In this document: one piece after another, positions 45,951-57,667 of the stretch
Layout: every line of letters begins with the position of its first letter
Position numbering within the stretch: the first letter of the stretch is position 1
DNA from: Clavelina lepadiformis
Lineage: Eukaryota; Chordata; Ascidiacea; Aplousobranchia; Clavelinidae
Assembly (NCBI RefSeq): GCF_947623445.1
Contig: NC_135241.1
Coordinates: forward strand, 2,296,501 to 2,360,500
Length of the DNA stretch: 64,000 bases
Direction: 5' to 3'
Notes under the pieces: generated by a model
Seen by the model: only the letters and a program-made list of their open reading frames with translations
What the model was told of the DNA's origin: nothing
The model's database searches: none
Translations under genes and position numbers: made by a program

Positions 45951-47212
45951 TCTTCAAGAAATCTGTAACCAATCGCTCTTCAAACACAGCAGTTAACTCC
46001 AACACAAACTGATGGATGCAACGCGGTTTACGTTGCTCGATCTGATTTTATACGGTTAGCATTCCAGGAAGGTAATCAGCGAAGGGCAAGGGACGCGGCT
46101 GTTGCTCTTTCATTAAAGCAAGTCATTTTATTGATTGAATTCTAGTGTTAACTTCGACCTGAAACCTATAACTTATTGTAGAACAACGCTTTGGGTGTGA
46201 ATGTTTTTCGCCTAACTTGGTGCGTTTGCAAAAACTTATTATCAGAAATTTAAACGAAATTGGTCATTCGTGCATCAGATTTCTATGGCCAGGACTTTAA
46301 TTTTCAACGGGAGGTCGTTTTACCAGCAAATATTTAAATTAAAGTTTTAGGCAAGAATTTAGTTGATATGGTGGTATGCAGCTTTTAAAAATTTCTCGTA
46401 AACATTTACGTTCATTAATTATTTAATTAACATTCTACTAAAAATCTTTTTTGATAACACTCTATAAGAGGCGTTCTTTGAAATAACCATATTTAATGAA
46501 AACGTACTATCATAAGTCATGGCCAGACTAAACCATTTACACTGCATCATTGATACTTATAGCAGAGCAGTTTACAATGCAATATATCGGTCCTCATTGA
46601 TAAACTATTTGGTTCAGTTCAATGTCTCCTTGGATGTCAGTCTTCATGTTGCTGACCGATTTTAAAATTCCACTTTCGCGACACTTAGCGGTCAAGAATT
46701 TTCGTATTTATTTAAACTTAGCTTACCATAGTTTCCAAAAGTAATATTACGACCAGGTTTGTAAGCTTTTTTTTATTGGCGAAAATATTTTTTATTAGAT
46801 CATACTTTACAATATTGAATGAGAAATATGAGCGTACCGGAATACTTTTGAAACCTGAGGACAAGAAAAACACTGACCGCTCACCAAAAACAGCTTTTAA
46901 ATCTTCCTATTTACCGTATTTACAAATAAAATAATTCTTCTTACTGCATTATAATAAGGTAGGTAAACAATGTTTACAAGGTGCAAAGTGAAAGAATTCG
47001 TTAAGTGGTTACCATAAAACTCACAACGGTTCTGTCACTTTAATTCCAATTACGTCCCCCACTTAACTGAATTCGTGATTGTGAAAACATAGAATAAAAT
47101 CAAGTAAAGAAAATATTTCTATGATTGTTAACGAGTGAATAAAAATAGAACAAAGCACAAAATATAGTTGGTCGTTTTGCAGGTTTTGTTCTTGAAATTT
47201 GTAAGGTTTCAT
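45951..47212. other. Intergenic between SOUL genes A and B
   Basis: AT-rich, no exon or RNA gene seen. The first about 100 bp should hold the 5' UTR and promoter of gene A. Confidence 0.5.
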
Positions 47213-48423
47213 TCATTCGGCTTGTTGTTCCATTTCATTCCCCTGCGCTGCTTGCTTCGTTTCTTCACTTTCTTTCTTCTTTGGCAACAACCAGACTTCA
47301 TTTCGACGGAAGAAAAGTCGAAACGGGCTGTCGTATGTCACGGCGTAGAAGATGTTCATATCAATGTTGGAGACGTCAACGCTATTCTTCTTGAGACTTT
47401 CATATAGGTTTCCAGCTTCCTTCTGGAAATCTCTGCCCTTTGGTCGTCCACTAAATGTTCTGTGATCGGGAAAATCACATTTATTTTTACGATCTCCATC
47501 GCTGCTACATCTAAGTCACACCGAGAGGCGTCTAGTTTCTTATATCAACACTGAAGTGATATGGTAACTCTACTCACTCAAAAATAGTTGAGAAAGCAGA
47601 ATATCAGTGAAAACTACACATTTTAAAGAGGAAATTGTGGCTTTTGGCTACAAATGAACCAAATACACACCAAATCAACGTCTCGGTATAATTTTATAGG
47701 AGACGTGGAAGCAGAGAGTTCTTTTGCCATCGAGCACCTTATCATTCACCTCACGTATGCAGTGGTCTCTTCCATCTTCTCAGTCTTAACATCCGGATTG
47801 CAGGGATCAGGAGGAGAGCTCTGATGCTTAGGAGGAACATAGAACATCATTTTGTAGGTCGTGTCTGAAAACGGACAGGACTGGCCGGAAACTTGTTGGA
47901 TGACTGGAACTGTCATATCAATCTTCTCTTCTGTGTGCAAACAGTTGTTTTTTATAACGAAATTTATCAGAAAAATGTTATCCGGTGGTTTTGCATTGGT
48001 ACAAGGCCATTAAGTCTGCTTATAGTTCTTATAGTATTAGCAGGAGTTTTACATGAAAAATAACAAAAAAGTTCGCAAAAATGCAAACGTCTCTGATTAA
48101 CTGTAACTGAGCATAAACAACTCACTGGTAGAATTGTCCCCTCTGATGTAATTGAACAATCTCCAAAACGAGTTACTGCTAGGTGCATCCACACTTGGCC
48201 TTTGCTCTTCCGTACTTGTCCAATGCGCGGCAGGATAACGCCGGACCTCGTATGACCCATCCTGCACCAATACACGAGATAAAATAGCTAATAGCAAGTA
48301 TGTTTTTTATCCCAGCATGTACCAAACCCGTTAAAGTTCCAATTAAGAAATTCAAACCTCTGGTTGAGTTCCAGTTAACTCCCATTGTGGGGTTTCATAA
48401 CCGTTGTACTTTTCTTCGTTCAT
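47213..48423 (-). CDS. SOUL/heme-binding protein B, cytosolic form (four exons, 209 aa)
   Basis: Predicted exons: 48423-48358, 48261-48126, 47930-47750 and 47459-47213; phases 0, 1, 2. Exons 2 and 3 are exactly 136 and 181 nt, as in genes A, C and E. There is no signal peptide: it starts 'MNEEKYNGYETPQWELTG'. SOUL motifs: 'YEVRRYPAAHW', 'FWRLFNYIRGDN', 'KIDMTVPVIQQ' and 'YDSPFRLFFRRNEVWLL'. It ends in a charged tail ('KKKESEETKQAAQG') shared only with gene C. The loop has CPFS rather than CPFC. The last exon and 3' UTR are nearly identical to gene C. Confidence 0.92.
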
Positions 48424-49094
48424 ATTTGACACTCCTGTGGTTGAAAGTTAAAACGTGCTTTTTACACAATTTATGAAATTATCATATGGACTTAACACCT
48501 GCAAAATCATAAAGACTTCATCAACATCTTAACATTGTTAAATTATTAACATTCCATAAACAACAATTACATTTCAAAAAAAATATAAACACTTACATTA
48601 ACGGCAATAAGATAATACACTGTACGTGTTAGTGTTAACACCTCTGTATGAGTTTAAGCATGAACAAAAAACGAATGACGACAAGCAATAGGCACTGATA
48701 AGTAAACGAAAAATGCAAAGAGTTAACATAAACTTTAGTTACTAGTGAATTTAGTGCATAGCAGATAGTAGGTAATAGCATGGTAATAAGTATGCTAGTA
48801 ATTGTTGATAATGTGAGGTAAACGAAAGCTACAAATAAGCTGTAACATTTGCTGTTGCTGGATTAAAAACTTGCAAAATGCATTTTGCAACAATGACATA
48901 AGGAAACCATGAACCCCTTCACTAATGAACAGAATTCGAACATTTTTGCCAAGTAGAACTATTTCTGGGTTAAATATAATGTTTAACACGAACACTTTAC
49001 AAAATAAATCAATAATAAATTTTTGAATAGAGTCAGTGTTTTAAAGTAGCCCTTCGTCTTTCAGGTTTTGTTCTTGAAATTTGTAAGGTTTCAT
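48424..49094. other. Intergenic between SOUL genes B and C
   Basis: About 670 bp of AT-rich spacer. Its right end (49062-49094) matches the 3' UTR of gene B (47182-47212). Nothing else seen. Confidence 0.55.
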
Positions 49095-50102
49095 TCATTC
49101 GGCTTGTTGTTCCATTCCATTCCCCTGCGCTGCTTGCTTCGTTTCTTCACTTTCTTTCTTCTTTGGCAACAACCAGACTTCATTTCGACGGAAGAAAAGT
49201 CGAAACGGGCTGTCGTATGTCACGGCGTAGAAGATGTTCATGTCTATGTTGGAAACGTCAACGCCATTCTTTTTTAGACTTTCATATAACTTTGCTGCTT
49301 CCTTCTTGAAAGCTTCACCGTTTGGACGGCCACGAAATGTTCTGTGAAATACATAGCAAGCAAATTGAAAAACGGATCTGTCATTATTTGTGTGTTGCGG
49401 ATTCTGACATTTTAGTAACTAGCCACCACCTCACGTATGCAGTGGTCTCTTCCATCTTCTCAGTCTTAACATCCGGATTGCTGGGATCAGGAGGAGAGCT
49501 CTGGTGCTTAGGAGGAACATAGAACATCATTTTGTAGGTCGTGTCTGAAAACGGACAAGACTGGCCAGGAACTTGTTGAATGACTGGAACTGTCATAGAA
49601 ATCTTTTCCTCTGTGAGTGCAATAACATGAGTTAAAACGGCGGCCGTTTCATTGAAAGCAATCACCAACTAGTGTTACAGTTTTTTGAGATTACTCTAGC
49701 TACTTACATGTATTCTAGTTTTACATTCAAATGGTAAACAGTATTATAACAAGAGCAACAACTTACTTTTTTCATTGGCTCCTGTAATATATTTAAACAA
49801 TCTTCGAAATGAACGATTACCCGACCCATCCATGCTGGGTGTCGATTGTTCTGTGGATGTCCAGTATGCAGCGGGATAACGTCGTATTTCGTACGACTTG
49901 TCCTATATTTTGAAATGGCTATTATTTCATAAAAGGTCGGACTAAAAGACTGGATTGATTTACTTGGAAAAGCAAATAGCGAATGTTAGATACACAATCA
50001 CCACTTGCTTTTAAATCAACAAAAACATCAAATTACCTCTGGCTGGGCCCCGAAGAGCTCAAACTTGGGTGTTTCATATCCATTGTATTTCTCTTCACTC
50101 AT
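49095..50102 (-). CDS. SOUL/heme-binding protein C, cytosolic form (four exons, 209 aa)
   Basis: Predicted exons: 50102-50037, 49902-49767, 49610-49430 and 49341-49095, all four lengths equal to gene B. Starts 'MSEEKYNGYETPKFELFG' without a signal peptide. SOUL motifs: 'YEIRRYPAAYW', 'FRRLFKYITGAN', 'KISMTVPVIQQ' and 'YDSPFRLFFRRNEVWLL'. It is the closest paralogue of B. The encoded exon 3 differs at only about three residues, and the end of exon 4 at one, while exon 2 and the start of exon 4 differ at many. Confidence 0.92.
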
Positions 50103-50738
50103 TATTACACAGCTTTAATTAAAACCAATAAAACTTAACTTACTTAGTAATCTGTAGCAAACTCTCAAAATTAAATTTGTACAAACATAGAGGTGATATT
50201 AATTGCATAAGGAACATATGGAAAACAATTCAACACAAGGCACAGTTGTAGAAAAAGCATAAATACGCAAAATAAATTAAAACTAAAATGGTTTTACTTA
50301 ATATTACACCTTATATGCCTTAGACACGTCCAAGAAAGTTTTTTGCATAATTAAAAACTGTGACAAAATTACTGACATGTGTCCAACTTAATCACGTGAA
50401 AGAATTACTCCAATATGCATATAATCACATGATTTATGCAAATAAAAATAAACTTTCCAAAACCAACCCTGAAAAGTACTTTTAAGAGTAAGAATACCTT
50501 ACAGAATCAAAATTATAATATATACAATGGTATTTTTGCAATAAATATTTTGAATGTAGTGTTTATGCGGGACTAAAATATTATCACAAATGTTTGTAAA
50601 TTAAGATGTAATCATCAACATCAACTGAAAATAGAAGGACATAATGCCATGGTACTCTCTGAGCATATCTTAGTGAAGGTAAAAAGCATACTCATAAATA
50701 AATATAAAGGCAATGAAGTATACAAAAGGTGAGAGCAT
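50103..50738. other. Intergenic between SOUL genes C and D
   Basis: Very AT-rich spacer. No exon, RNA gene or repeat recognised. Confidence 0.5.
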
Positions 50739-51863
50739 TTATTGCTCATTTACAACGCCTTTATCAAGCAACAGCCAAACTTCGTTATGTCGAAAGACTG
50801 GCCGATAGGGACTGTTGTACGATACTGCATAGATTATACTTTTATCCACCATGGTGTCCTTAACACCATTTTTCATGAGACTTTCATACAGCAACGATGC
50901 TTCTCTTTGCCAATCATTTGTTTTGGCATAACCACCAAATCTCCTAAAATCAAACATGGGTTTAGAATTAAAAATGGTTGAACCAATTGTACGCGTTAGA
51001 CAATGCAGTTAGCCCATCAATTTGTCTTCGGAAAAACACAGAAAATCTAAATAAATAATAATACTTTAAGTAATTTTTCTCACAAACTTCTGAAAGTGAC
51101 GTACCTCACAAAAGCAATAGTTTCTTCCATTACTTCATTCTGCACTTGTGGGTGAGTTGGTTTCGGTGGAGATATTTGATGTTGATGTGGAACGTAAAAC
51201 ATCATTTTACGGGTTGCATTTTGAAGTTGATTTGATAGGTTAGGTATTTGTTGAATCACTGGAACTGTCATAGATATTTTCTCATCTGGAAATTTCAAAC
51301 TATTGTGTTCAAAACTAGTGTACATCTAAAATAATTCACAAACACAGCACACATTTAAATTGCAGTGATGGCAAAAAGCAAGTACAAAGCTGTCCAGAGT
51401 GCCATAAGCAATGTACATCCACTTGTACATTAGATTAGGTATGATTAATATTATTTAACTGGTGCATGTGTTCATATTAATCAGAACCTATAGCATTGGC
51501 ATTGTGTTCTGACAACACCGCAGTCCATATAAGCAAAACGATTTACTTGTAAAATAAAAAATGCCAAAAATATTACTTCTTGCATTTACTCCACCAATGT
51601 AATCAGCCAGTCTACGAAATGATGATGATGACCCTTTATTTGGTGCAGTTTGGTCTGTGCTGGTCCAAACTGCTCTGGGATATTTTCGAACCTCGTACGA
51701 CTTATCCTGAGAGACATAATCATCATTGATGGAAGACACCAGAAGTATGTGATGATACAAATTAATTGTGGAACTATGGATCGTCTAGTAAGATTACCTT
51801 TGGCTGAGTGCCAGTTAACTCCCAGTGGGGTTGATCATAACCATTATATTGTGCGGTACTCAT
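50739..51863 (-). CDS. SOUL/heme-binding protein D, cytosolic form (four exons, 193 aa)
   Basis: Predicted exons: 51863-51798, 51706-51577, 51285-51105 and 50943-50739; phases 0, 1, 2. Exon 2 is 130 nt, 6 nt shorter than in its neighbours, so two residues are missing in the loop before 'FRRLADYIGG'. Starts 'MSTAQYNGYDQPHWELTG', no signal peptide. SOUL motifs: 'YEVRKYPRAVW', 'KISMTVPVIQQ' and 'YNSPYRPVFRHNEVWLL'. The loop Cys residues of the other copies are absent ('NLSNQLQNATRKMMF'), and the conserved RRNEVW is RHNEVW. It is the most divergent of the cytosolic forms but has an intact frame. Confidence 0.9.
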
Positions 51864-53343
51864 TGGAACAATGAAAGAACGGTACGTTAAAATCACCTTC
51901 CTTAAGGCCGGGAACATTTAGGCCAACTATGACATCTTTAATTTTTCAACAGGAAATCGATATCGGTTGGTAAGATATAAATATATATATATACCCGCAA
52001 TTGAAACACTGCAACAAACCATAAGGCATACAAATTTTGCCGTATTAATCTCATTTGTTTACCAGACAGGCAGCCTAAAAGATTTAGCCTGTTTACTCTG
52101 CTAAAAACCAACACGGCATGTTTTCAACCAGAAATCATCCGTGCAAGGACACAATTTTCGACTTGAGCGCGTGCACTGAGGCCACAATTTCTTGTTGGTG
52201 CAATTTCATGCAGGCTTTCAATCTCTGGCAATGTGCACGTTGATGACTCTCGTGTGTCGTGCATGAGCGCACGGGTTTCCCGCAACGGTTGTAAACAAGT
52301 CTACCCTGCACAGTGCACGTAGTCAGCTGACAATGATTGCCAAACGAATGCAACTGCGCTGCAGACCTGCCGGTTCAAACAAAACATTTTGCATTCATTC
52401 CCAAATTGTTTTGTAGGGCAATTTTCGCATATATTTTAACAACACACTTTAAAGCTAACTTTCAATCAATCACTGCTATAGCTACGGAAACGCATTTAAA
52501 TTGCAAACAGTATCTGTACTCGACTTGGTGTTTGGATTACGTAACCGTAAAACTAACATAAGCTGTGCAAAGAATCAATAATCATCTTTTGATAACAAGC
52601 ATAGCACCATCGTATGGGCAATACATGAACTAATCAATTGCAACATTGTTTTATTTACCAAATTGCAGTTTTGTGCACAAATAAAATTTGAGAGCTGCTG
52701 TAAGCCAATTTTTCTACCATAAGTTTAGCATAAACTGATCAAAACCTTGCCTGGTGTTCAAAGTCTTTGAGCGCTTTTATATCTACACATTTCACGTGAT
52801 GCTGCGTACTGCGTCACCTATGTCGCAATGTTGTTGTTTTTTAGGGAAGGTTATATAAGAAAAGATAAATAGGCCAAATGTCCTGTTATATAAGTTGAGT
52901 GCAGAATGACGTAATGTATAGAAATCATATATAACACATACGCAAGATTTTATGCGAATTTCCTGTTACGTAATTTTAACCTGGCAGTAATTTCAACGAC
53001 CTATAAATAAATTACTTAAATTGGATCTCCATAACATGTGAAATTGTTTTTGTTATTTGTAGGCCTCCACTACAACTTTCTAATTTAAGTAACTTTTAAG
53101 GAAAGCAAAGAGGATAAAACGCTATGGCGCAAAAATGTAACGGTCTTTGCGGCTTGAACTCGGCTGAACTTTTATTATGCCCGTTTTTTCCAATTGTCTT
53201 TCTTTTTGTTTTAATTGAGATAAAACTAGGTTTGCGAACCCGTCACAAAGAACAGAAAGGCACATATTTGAAGCAATTATTTATTTAAAAGTATAGTAGG
53301 TTACATTTTCCACGCAACGTATGCAACGTCGTGAAGTTTAATT
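51864..53343. other. Intergenic between SOUL genes D and E
   Basis: About 1.5 kb. It has a short dinucleotide TA run near 51980. No exon or RNA gene recognised. Confidence 0.5.
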
Positions 53344-54537
53344 TTAGACCAGATTATCATTCGTCGACATCAGCCAGACTTCGTTGCGGCGAAATATAAA
53401 GCGCATAGGGCTATCATAACCAACAGCATAGTACATGCTACGGTCCACACTGGGTGCACTGACACCGTTCCTCAGAAGGCTGGAGTACAGAAGTGCCGCG
53501 TTCTTCTGCCAATCTTTTGCGGCAGCGTAACCAGAGAAAGTTCTACACATAAAACAACATTTGCAAAAATACACGAAAGAAAAACAAATTTCCCGGTGAT
53601 GCCAAACATTTGATTAATTCTTGTTTGGTTTTTGTGACTAATTGTTATGGAAATAATAGCAAAGTCGAAATTGTGTTTGTACAGCAGATTTTCAAAACAA
53701 TCACCTAACTGAAAATAACTTAGGCCTAGTTGCTTATCTTTTGATACAAAAAAGATTTCAAGACCACTTCAAGCAAACAAACCAAGAGGTGACAACGCTA
53801 CCTGACGTAAAATATTCTTTCGTTCATTTCCTCGGTCTCTACCCGGGTATCGGTTGGCGCTGGAGGATTACTTTGAAATTTGGGTGGAACATAGAACGAC
53901 ATTCGAAAGGTGACGTTGCAAAACGGGCAGGGTTGACCGGGAATTCGTGTAATCACAGGTACGGTCATGTCGATGTCAGTTTCTGAATGCAGAATACCAC
54001 AGTTACACAGTATAACTAACTTGTAAAATCGCATTAAAATGATTCTTGACAAGCTACTATTCCAAATTGATAGGTTCATAGTTAGGCAATAAGCAAGGCA
54101 AAGACTATAAACTGCGTATTACCGAAACTTAATTTGGTTTAAATTTGAAATGAATAACATTTGTATCAAACTTAATCTCACTTCCTGTGTTAGCTCCTCC
54201 GATATATTTAAAAAGCCTCCAAAACGCGTCACTTGACTTCAAGTCCATGTTGACTGTTGATACGTCGGTGCTCGTCCAGTTTGCAGCTGAATATCGACGA
54301 ACTTCGTACGAACCATCCTGGGTAGAAATGTTTTCATATTTCAAGTGTCTTATATTATCCTTCGTGTAGTTTATTTTTTACGTTATATAACGATTTTTTC
54401 ATCAAAGTTTATGACTTCCTTACCTCAGGTTGGTTACCGGTGAGTTCCCATTGCGGTTCTTCGTAATTGTGATACTTTTTGCCCAACGCTAACTGAATGA
54501 CAAGAAAGAAGAGAAATCCAATTTTCAATGAAAACAT
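53344..54537 (-). CDS. SOUL/heme-binding protein E, predicted secreted (four exons, 209 aa)
   Basis: Predicted exons: 54537-54424, 54317-54182, 53982-53802 and 53542-53344; phases 0, 1, 2. A hydrophobic signal peptide ('MFSLKIGFLFFLVIQLALG') precedes the SOUL domain: 'YEVRRYSAANW', 'FWRLFKYIGGAN', 'DIDMTVPVITR' and 'YDSPMRFIFRRNEVWLM'. Like gene A it has both a signal peptide and CPFC in the loop ('PCPFCNVTFRM'). It is the first gene of the cluster in transcriptional order. A TATA-like 'tatataatta' on the plus strand near 54621 lies upstream of the start. Confidence 0.92.
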
Positions 54538-55185
54538 TTTGTCAAACAAGAGCTGAGATATAACTTTATCCGGTACTTTGGATATAGACGATATTTCTAT
54601 AATGCTGGCGCGACGACTCTTATATAATTATGCTAGAATTATAACTAGGACTGCTCAAGCCGGGGGTATTTATGTAGTTTGCTGCAAAACATGTTATATA
54701 ACTTCAGCAGATGTTGCCAAATTGAGCTGTTTGTAGGCTCCATTATTGCTTCCTTTCATTTATTTGCAGAAGTGTTTTTAAACAATATTCCCACGTCTCA
54801 CACAGGAAGCTGCTCAGGTTTTCGAGTCAAGTTTTATAAAAGATAAAGAACACTCGGAAAAGTTACATAACAACCCTCTGATTGAATTTGATAAATAAAT
54901 CTGCTTAAGTAGATTCCGATAAAGTTATGCAAGAGATGTTTGCAGCTGATATTTCTGTCAAGTCGTTTTTTGCGTTATGCAATCGTTTCCGTAAATTAAA
55001 ATACGCGGGTCAAAGTCTAACGATACAGTGTTGAAAATATTTTCTAATGGAACTGTTAAATGTAGACTTATTCAAGCTTGGACTTTATTGCTCTCTTCAT
55101 TTTGTGCGCATTAGGAGAAAATAGTCGTAATTTACAGTTAACTGGAGACGGCTATGTGACAATGGCATTAAGCCGACGATACTAA
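54538..55185. other. Upstream of SOUL gene E
   Basis: No exon seen. It presumably holds the promoter of gene E. Confidence 0.5.
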
Positions 55186-55426
55186 CCAATGTTCCCTCTA
55201 ATTTTTCACGAGTCTGAGCAAACACACTAACTCCCTGAGCGGTCCCTTGGACCACTGTGAGCAACATCAAACGTTCCACGTGCGCACTGTGGCCATTATT
55301 ATGCGTTTATTTTATTTTCAATTCAAGGTTGGATTTTTTTCTTGTGCGCAGCACAGATTTTCTGTGCGCGGAGACCGTGTCAGCAGTGCGCATTTGCGCA
55401 CGCGCGCAGCTTAGAGGGAACATTGG
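55186..55426. mobile_element. MITE, 241 bp, with 16-bp perfect inverted ends
   Basis: Left end ccaatgttccctctaa (55186-55201); right end ttagagggaacattgg (55411-55426), its exact reverse complement. The inside has an unusually GC-rich patch ('gcgcacgcgcgcagc') for this region. Elements with 'caatgttccctctaa' ends are widespread in animal genomes as small non-autonomous DNA transposons. No clean target duplication is visible. Confidence 0.82.
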
Positions 55427-57667
55427 AACATATAAATTTATAAACAGTTTTATAACGAAATTTCAAAGTAAAAGCAAAAATTGTATAAAAAGTTCAATTT
55501 CCAGCGTTAATCTTTTTTCAGTTTAAGAGTTTATCAGTGTTCAAACAATTGCTTGATTTCGGATTGATCTTTCAAATGACGTTGCAAACCAAGTGGCCAG
55601 ATTCAACACATTGGCCTTAGTTTTGTGGTTTGCCAAAATCTTCAAAACTTCAGTCACACTACTGACTACAGGACAACACGATCTACTTACGACTTGTTGC
55701 GGTCACTTTTTTACCACATTCTGCGCCAGTTCGCTGTAGTGGTAGAGAGTTCAACTGTCGATGGTGAGCAGTTAGCGATCGAATCATATATTTTATTCTG
55801 TCCCGAATCGCAAATCAAATTTTTCCGAAAAATCTCATGATTCATCCGCCTAAAAGACGCGAAATGCTGGATCTTACCGGGATTTAGGCTTAAGCTCTGG
55901 CGTTATAGGTCACGTCTGCTACTGAAGACGTCTTGCTACTGTTAGAGGCAAAGCTGCACATGAAAATTAAACAATTCAAAATGCGACGCTGTAACCACGA
56001 GATATGTTAACGCAAATACTATATTTTATATATCAAGACTATTGCAAAAAACACACTCAATTTCGATATTTGCCTTGACGTTTTCCCAAACCAGCCTAGC
56101 GTAAGTTTGACCGACCGCACCGACCGCACGCAGAGTAGGCTGAAAATCGGGGATATTATGATCTCCAGTCTTCCAGCAATCTCCAGTTATCTAGCAACAA
56201 AACTTAATTGCTCTGTTGTTGACTGCTCGATATCAGTTTTTTTTACAATTTTCTTGCTTATTTTGCGAAGAGTAGGTTAAACGTCAGCAACTACACGAAA
56301 TTTCAAACACGTCTGCGAAGTTTGCTCAACGACTTGACGAAAGTTTCTACGAAAGTTCACAGACTATCAAAACTGACAAGGTTTGTTGATGAGTGTGTTA
56401 CCCTATAATTATAAGTCTGAGTTTAATCGTAAAAACGTTGCACTCTCAATGAGTATATTCAGCTTTTAACGACTGGACGACAATCAAGTTTATATAAAAC
56501 AAAATGAAACGGGTGCTAACTTATAGCCAAGATTAGGCTGAAATTACATTCTTGGTTTCTATCTGCAAACAAAAGTAATCGGATTCGGAGTTTTGACACC
56601 TCTACTCCAGGGGTGAGCACTGGATCCAAAGTCCAAAAGGGGAACCCCAATAAGCTGGCGTCTACCAAATGCCACGACAAAATACATGACACAATTTTAA
56701 TACTTCATTAAAAGCATAACATCCCAATAAATAATAGGAAAACAACTACTAATCAGGTGAGCATACAACGAGGGCCCGGTGCGCTCCTCCGTTGAAGCCC
56801 AATTTCAACTGTGTTTACAAGTATCGAGTTATTTTGTAACAAGCTAAAGGTAAGTTCATCAGTTTAGTATGAGTCAAGTTTTCAGTAGTTTTTATTAAAA
56901 GTCCAATAAAATACTTCTAATAACCGACACTGACTCTGTTATCAGAAATAAAGTGTTCTTCAGTTGCCCCAAATCATAAACTCTCAAATCACAGCATAAA
57001 CTTGTATTGTCAGAGCGAGCACTACCGTCAGTGACAGGATCATAAGTAGAATGGCTTAAAATGCCAGAAAAACAGCATGGTCAGTGAGTGACCTCTTGGT
57101 CACACGACATTCAGTCACAGCTACTGGCCAACAAAAACGCACAGCAGTAATAAAAATAAACATGGCGTTTTGACATTTTTGTACAAGGTGTGGATGTCTA
57201 GCGCCCACTAACGCCATTACTCCATCAGTAAACGACGTTCCTGGCGTCACATCACATCAATTTCCAGGAATGCCCATAGTCGCGCCCTGGTTGCAAGCTT
57301 GTCGTTGTGTAAGTTCCGAATAGCACGGGCATTTTTCATTTCTTCATATTGTTAGCCTACCGGTTTATGGTCTGAATACAGAACTACTCGACAAGACCAC
57401 TGAATTTTGAATGGCCAATCACAAATTCAACCTCAGGGGCAACCAACAGGCGTAGCCCATTATGCTTAGGGTCTGCTAGCCACTGGGTTTAGGTTACATA
57501 CGGGTGGTAAGACTATACAAATAAAACATTCTTTTCTTAGGCTATTTAAGCTACGTTTAGTATCGATACCCGGATTATTTTTACCTAACAGTTATGTATA
57601 TATACGGTAATTAAATGTACTGGATAAGCATAGGCTATAACTTGTAAGCCTAGTCTGATTGTGAAAT
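55427..57667. other. Intergenic upstream of TAF5L
   Basis: No exon recognised. 'ccaggggtgagcac' near 56607 and 'gcgccctggttgc' near 57284 look like weak hAT-type ends but do not pair convincingly. The stretch just before 57668 would hold the TAF5L promoter. Confidence 0.45.

Noticed and set aside
56600-57290. A possible hAT element with ends near 56607 and 57290
   Set aside because: Only a few bases of the ends pair, and no target duplication was found.
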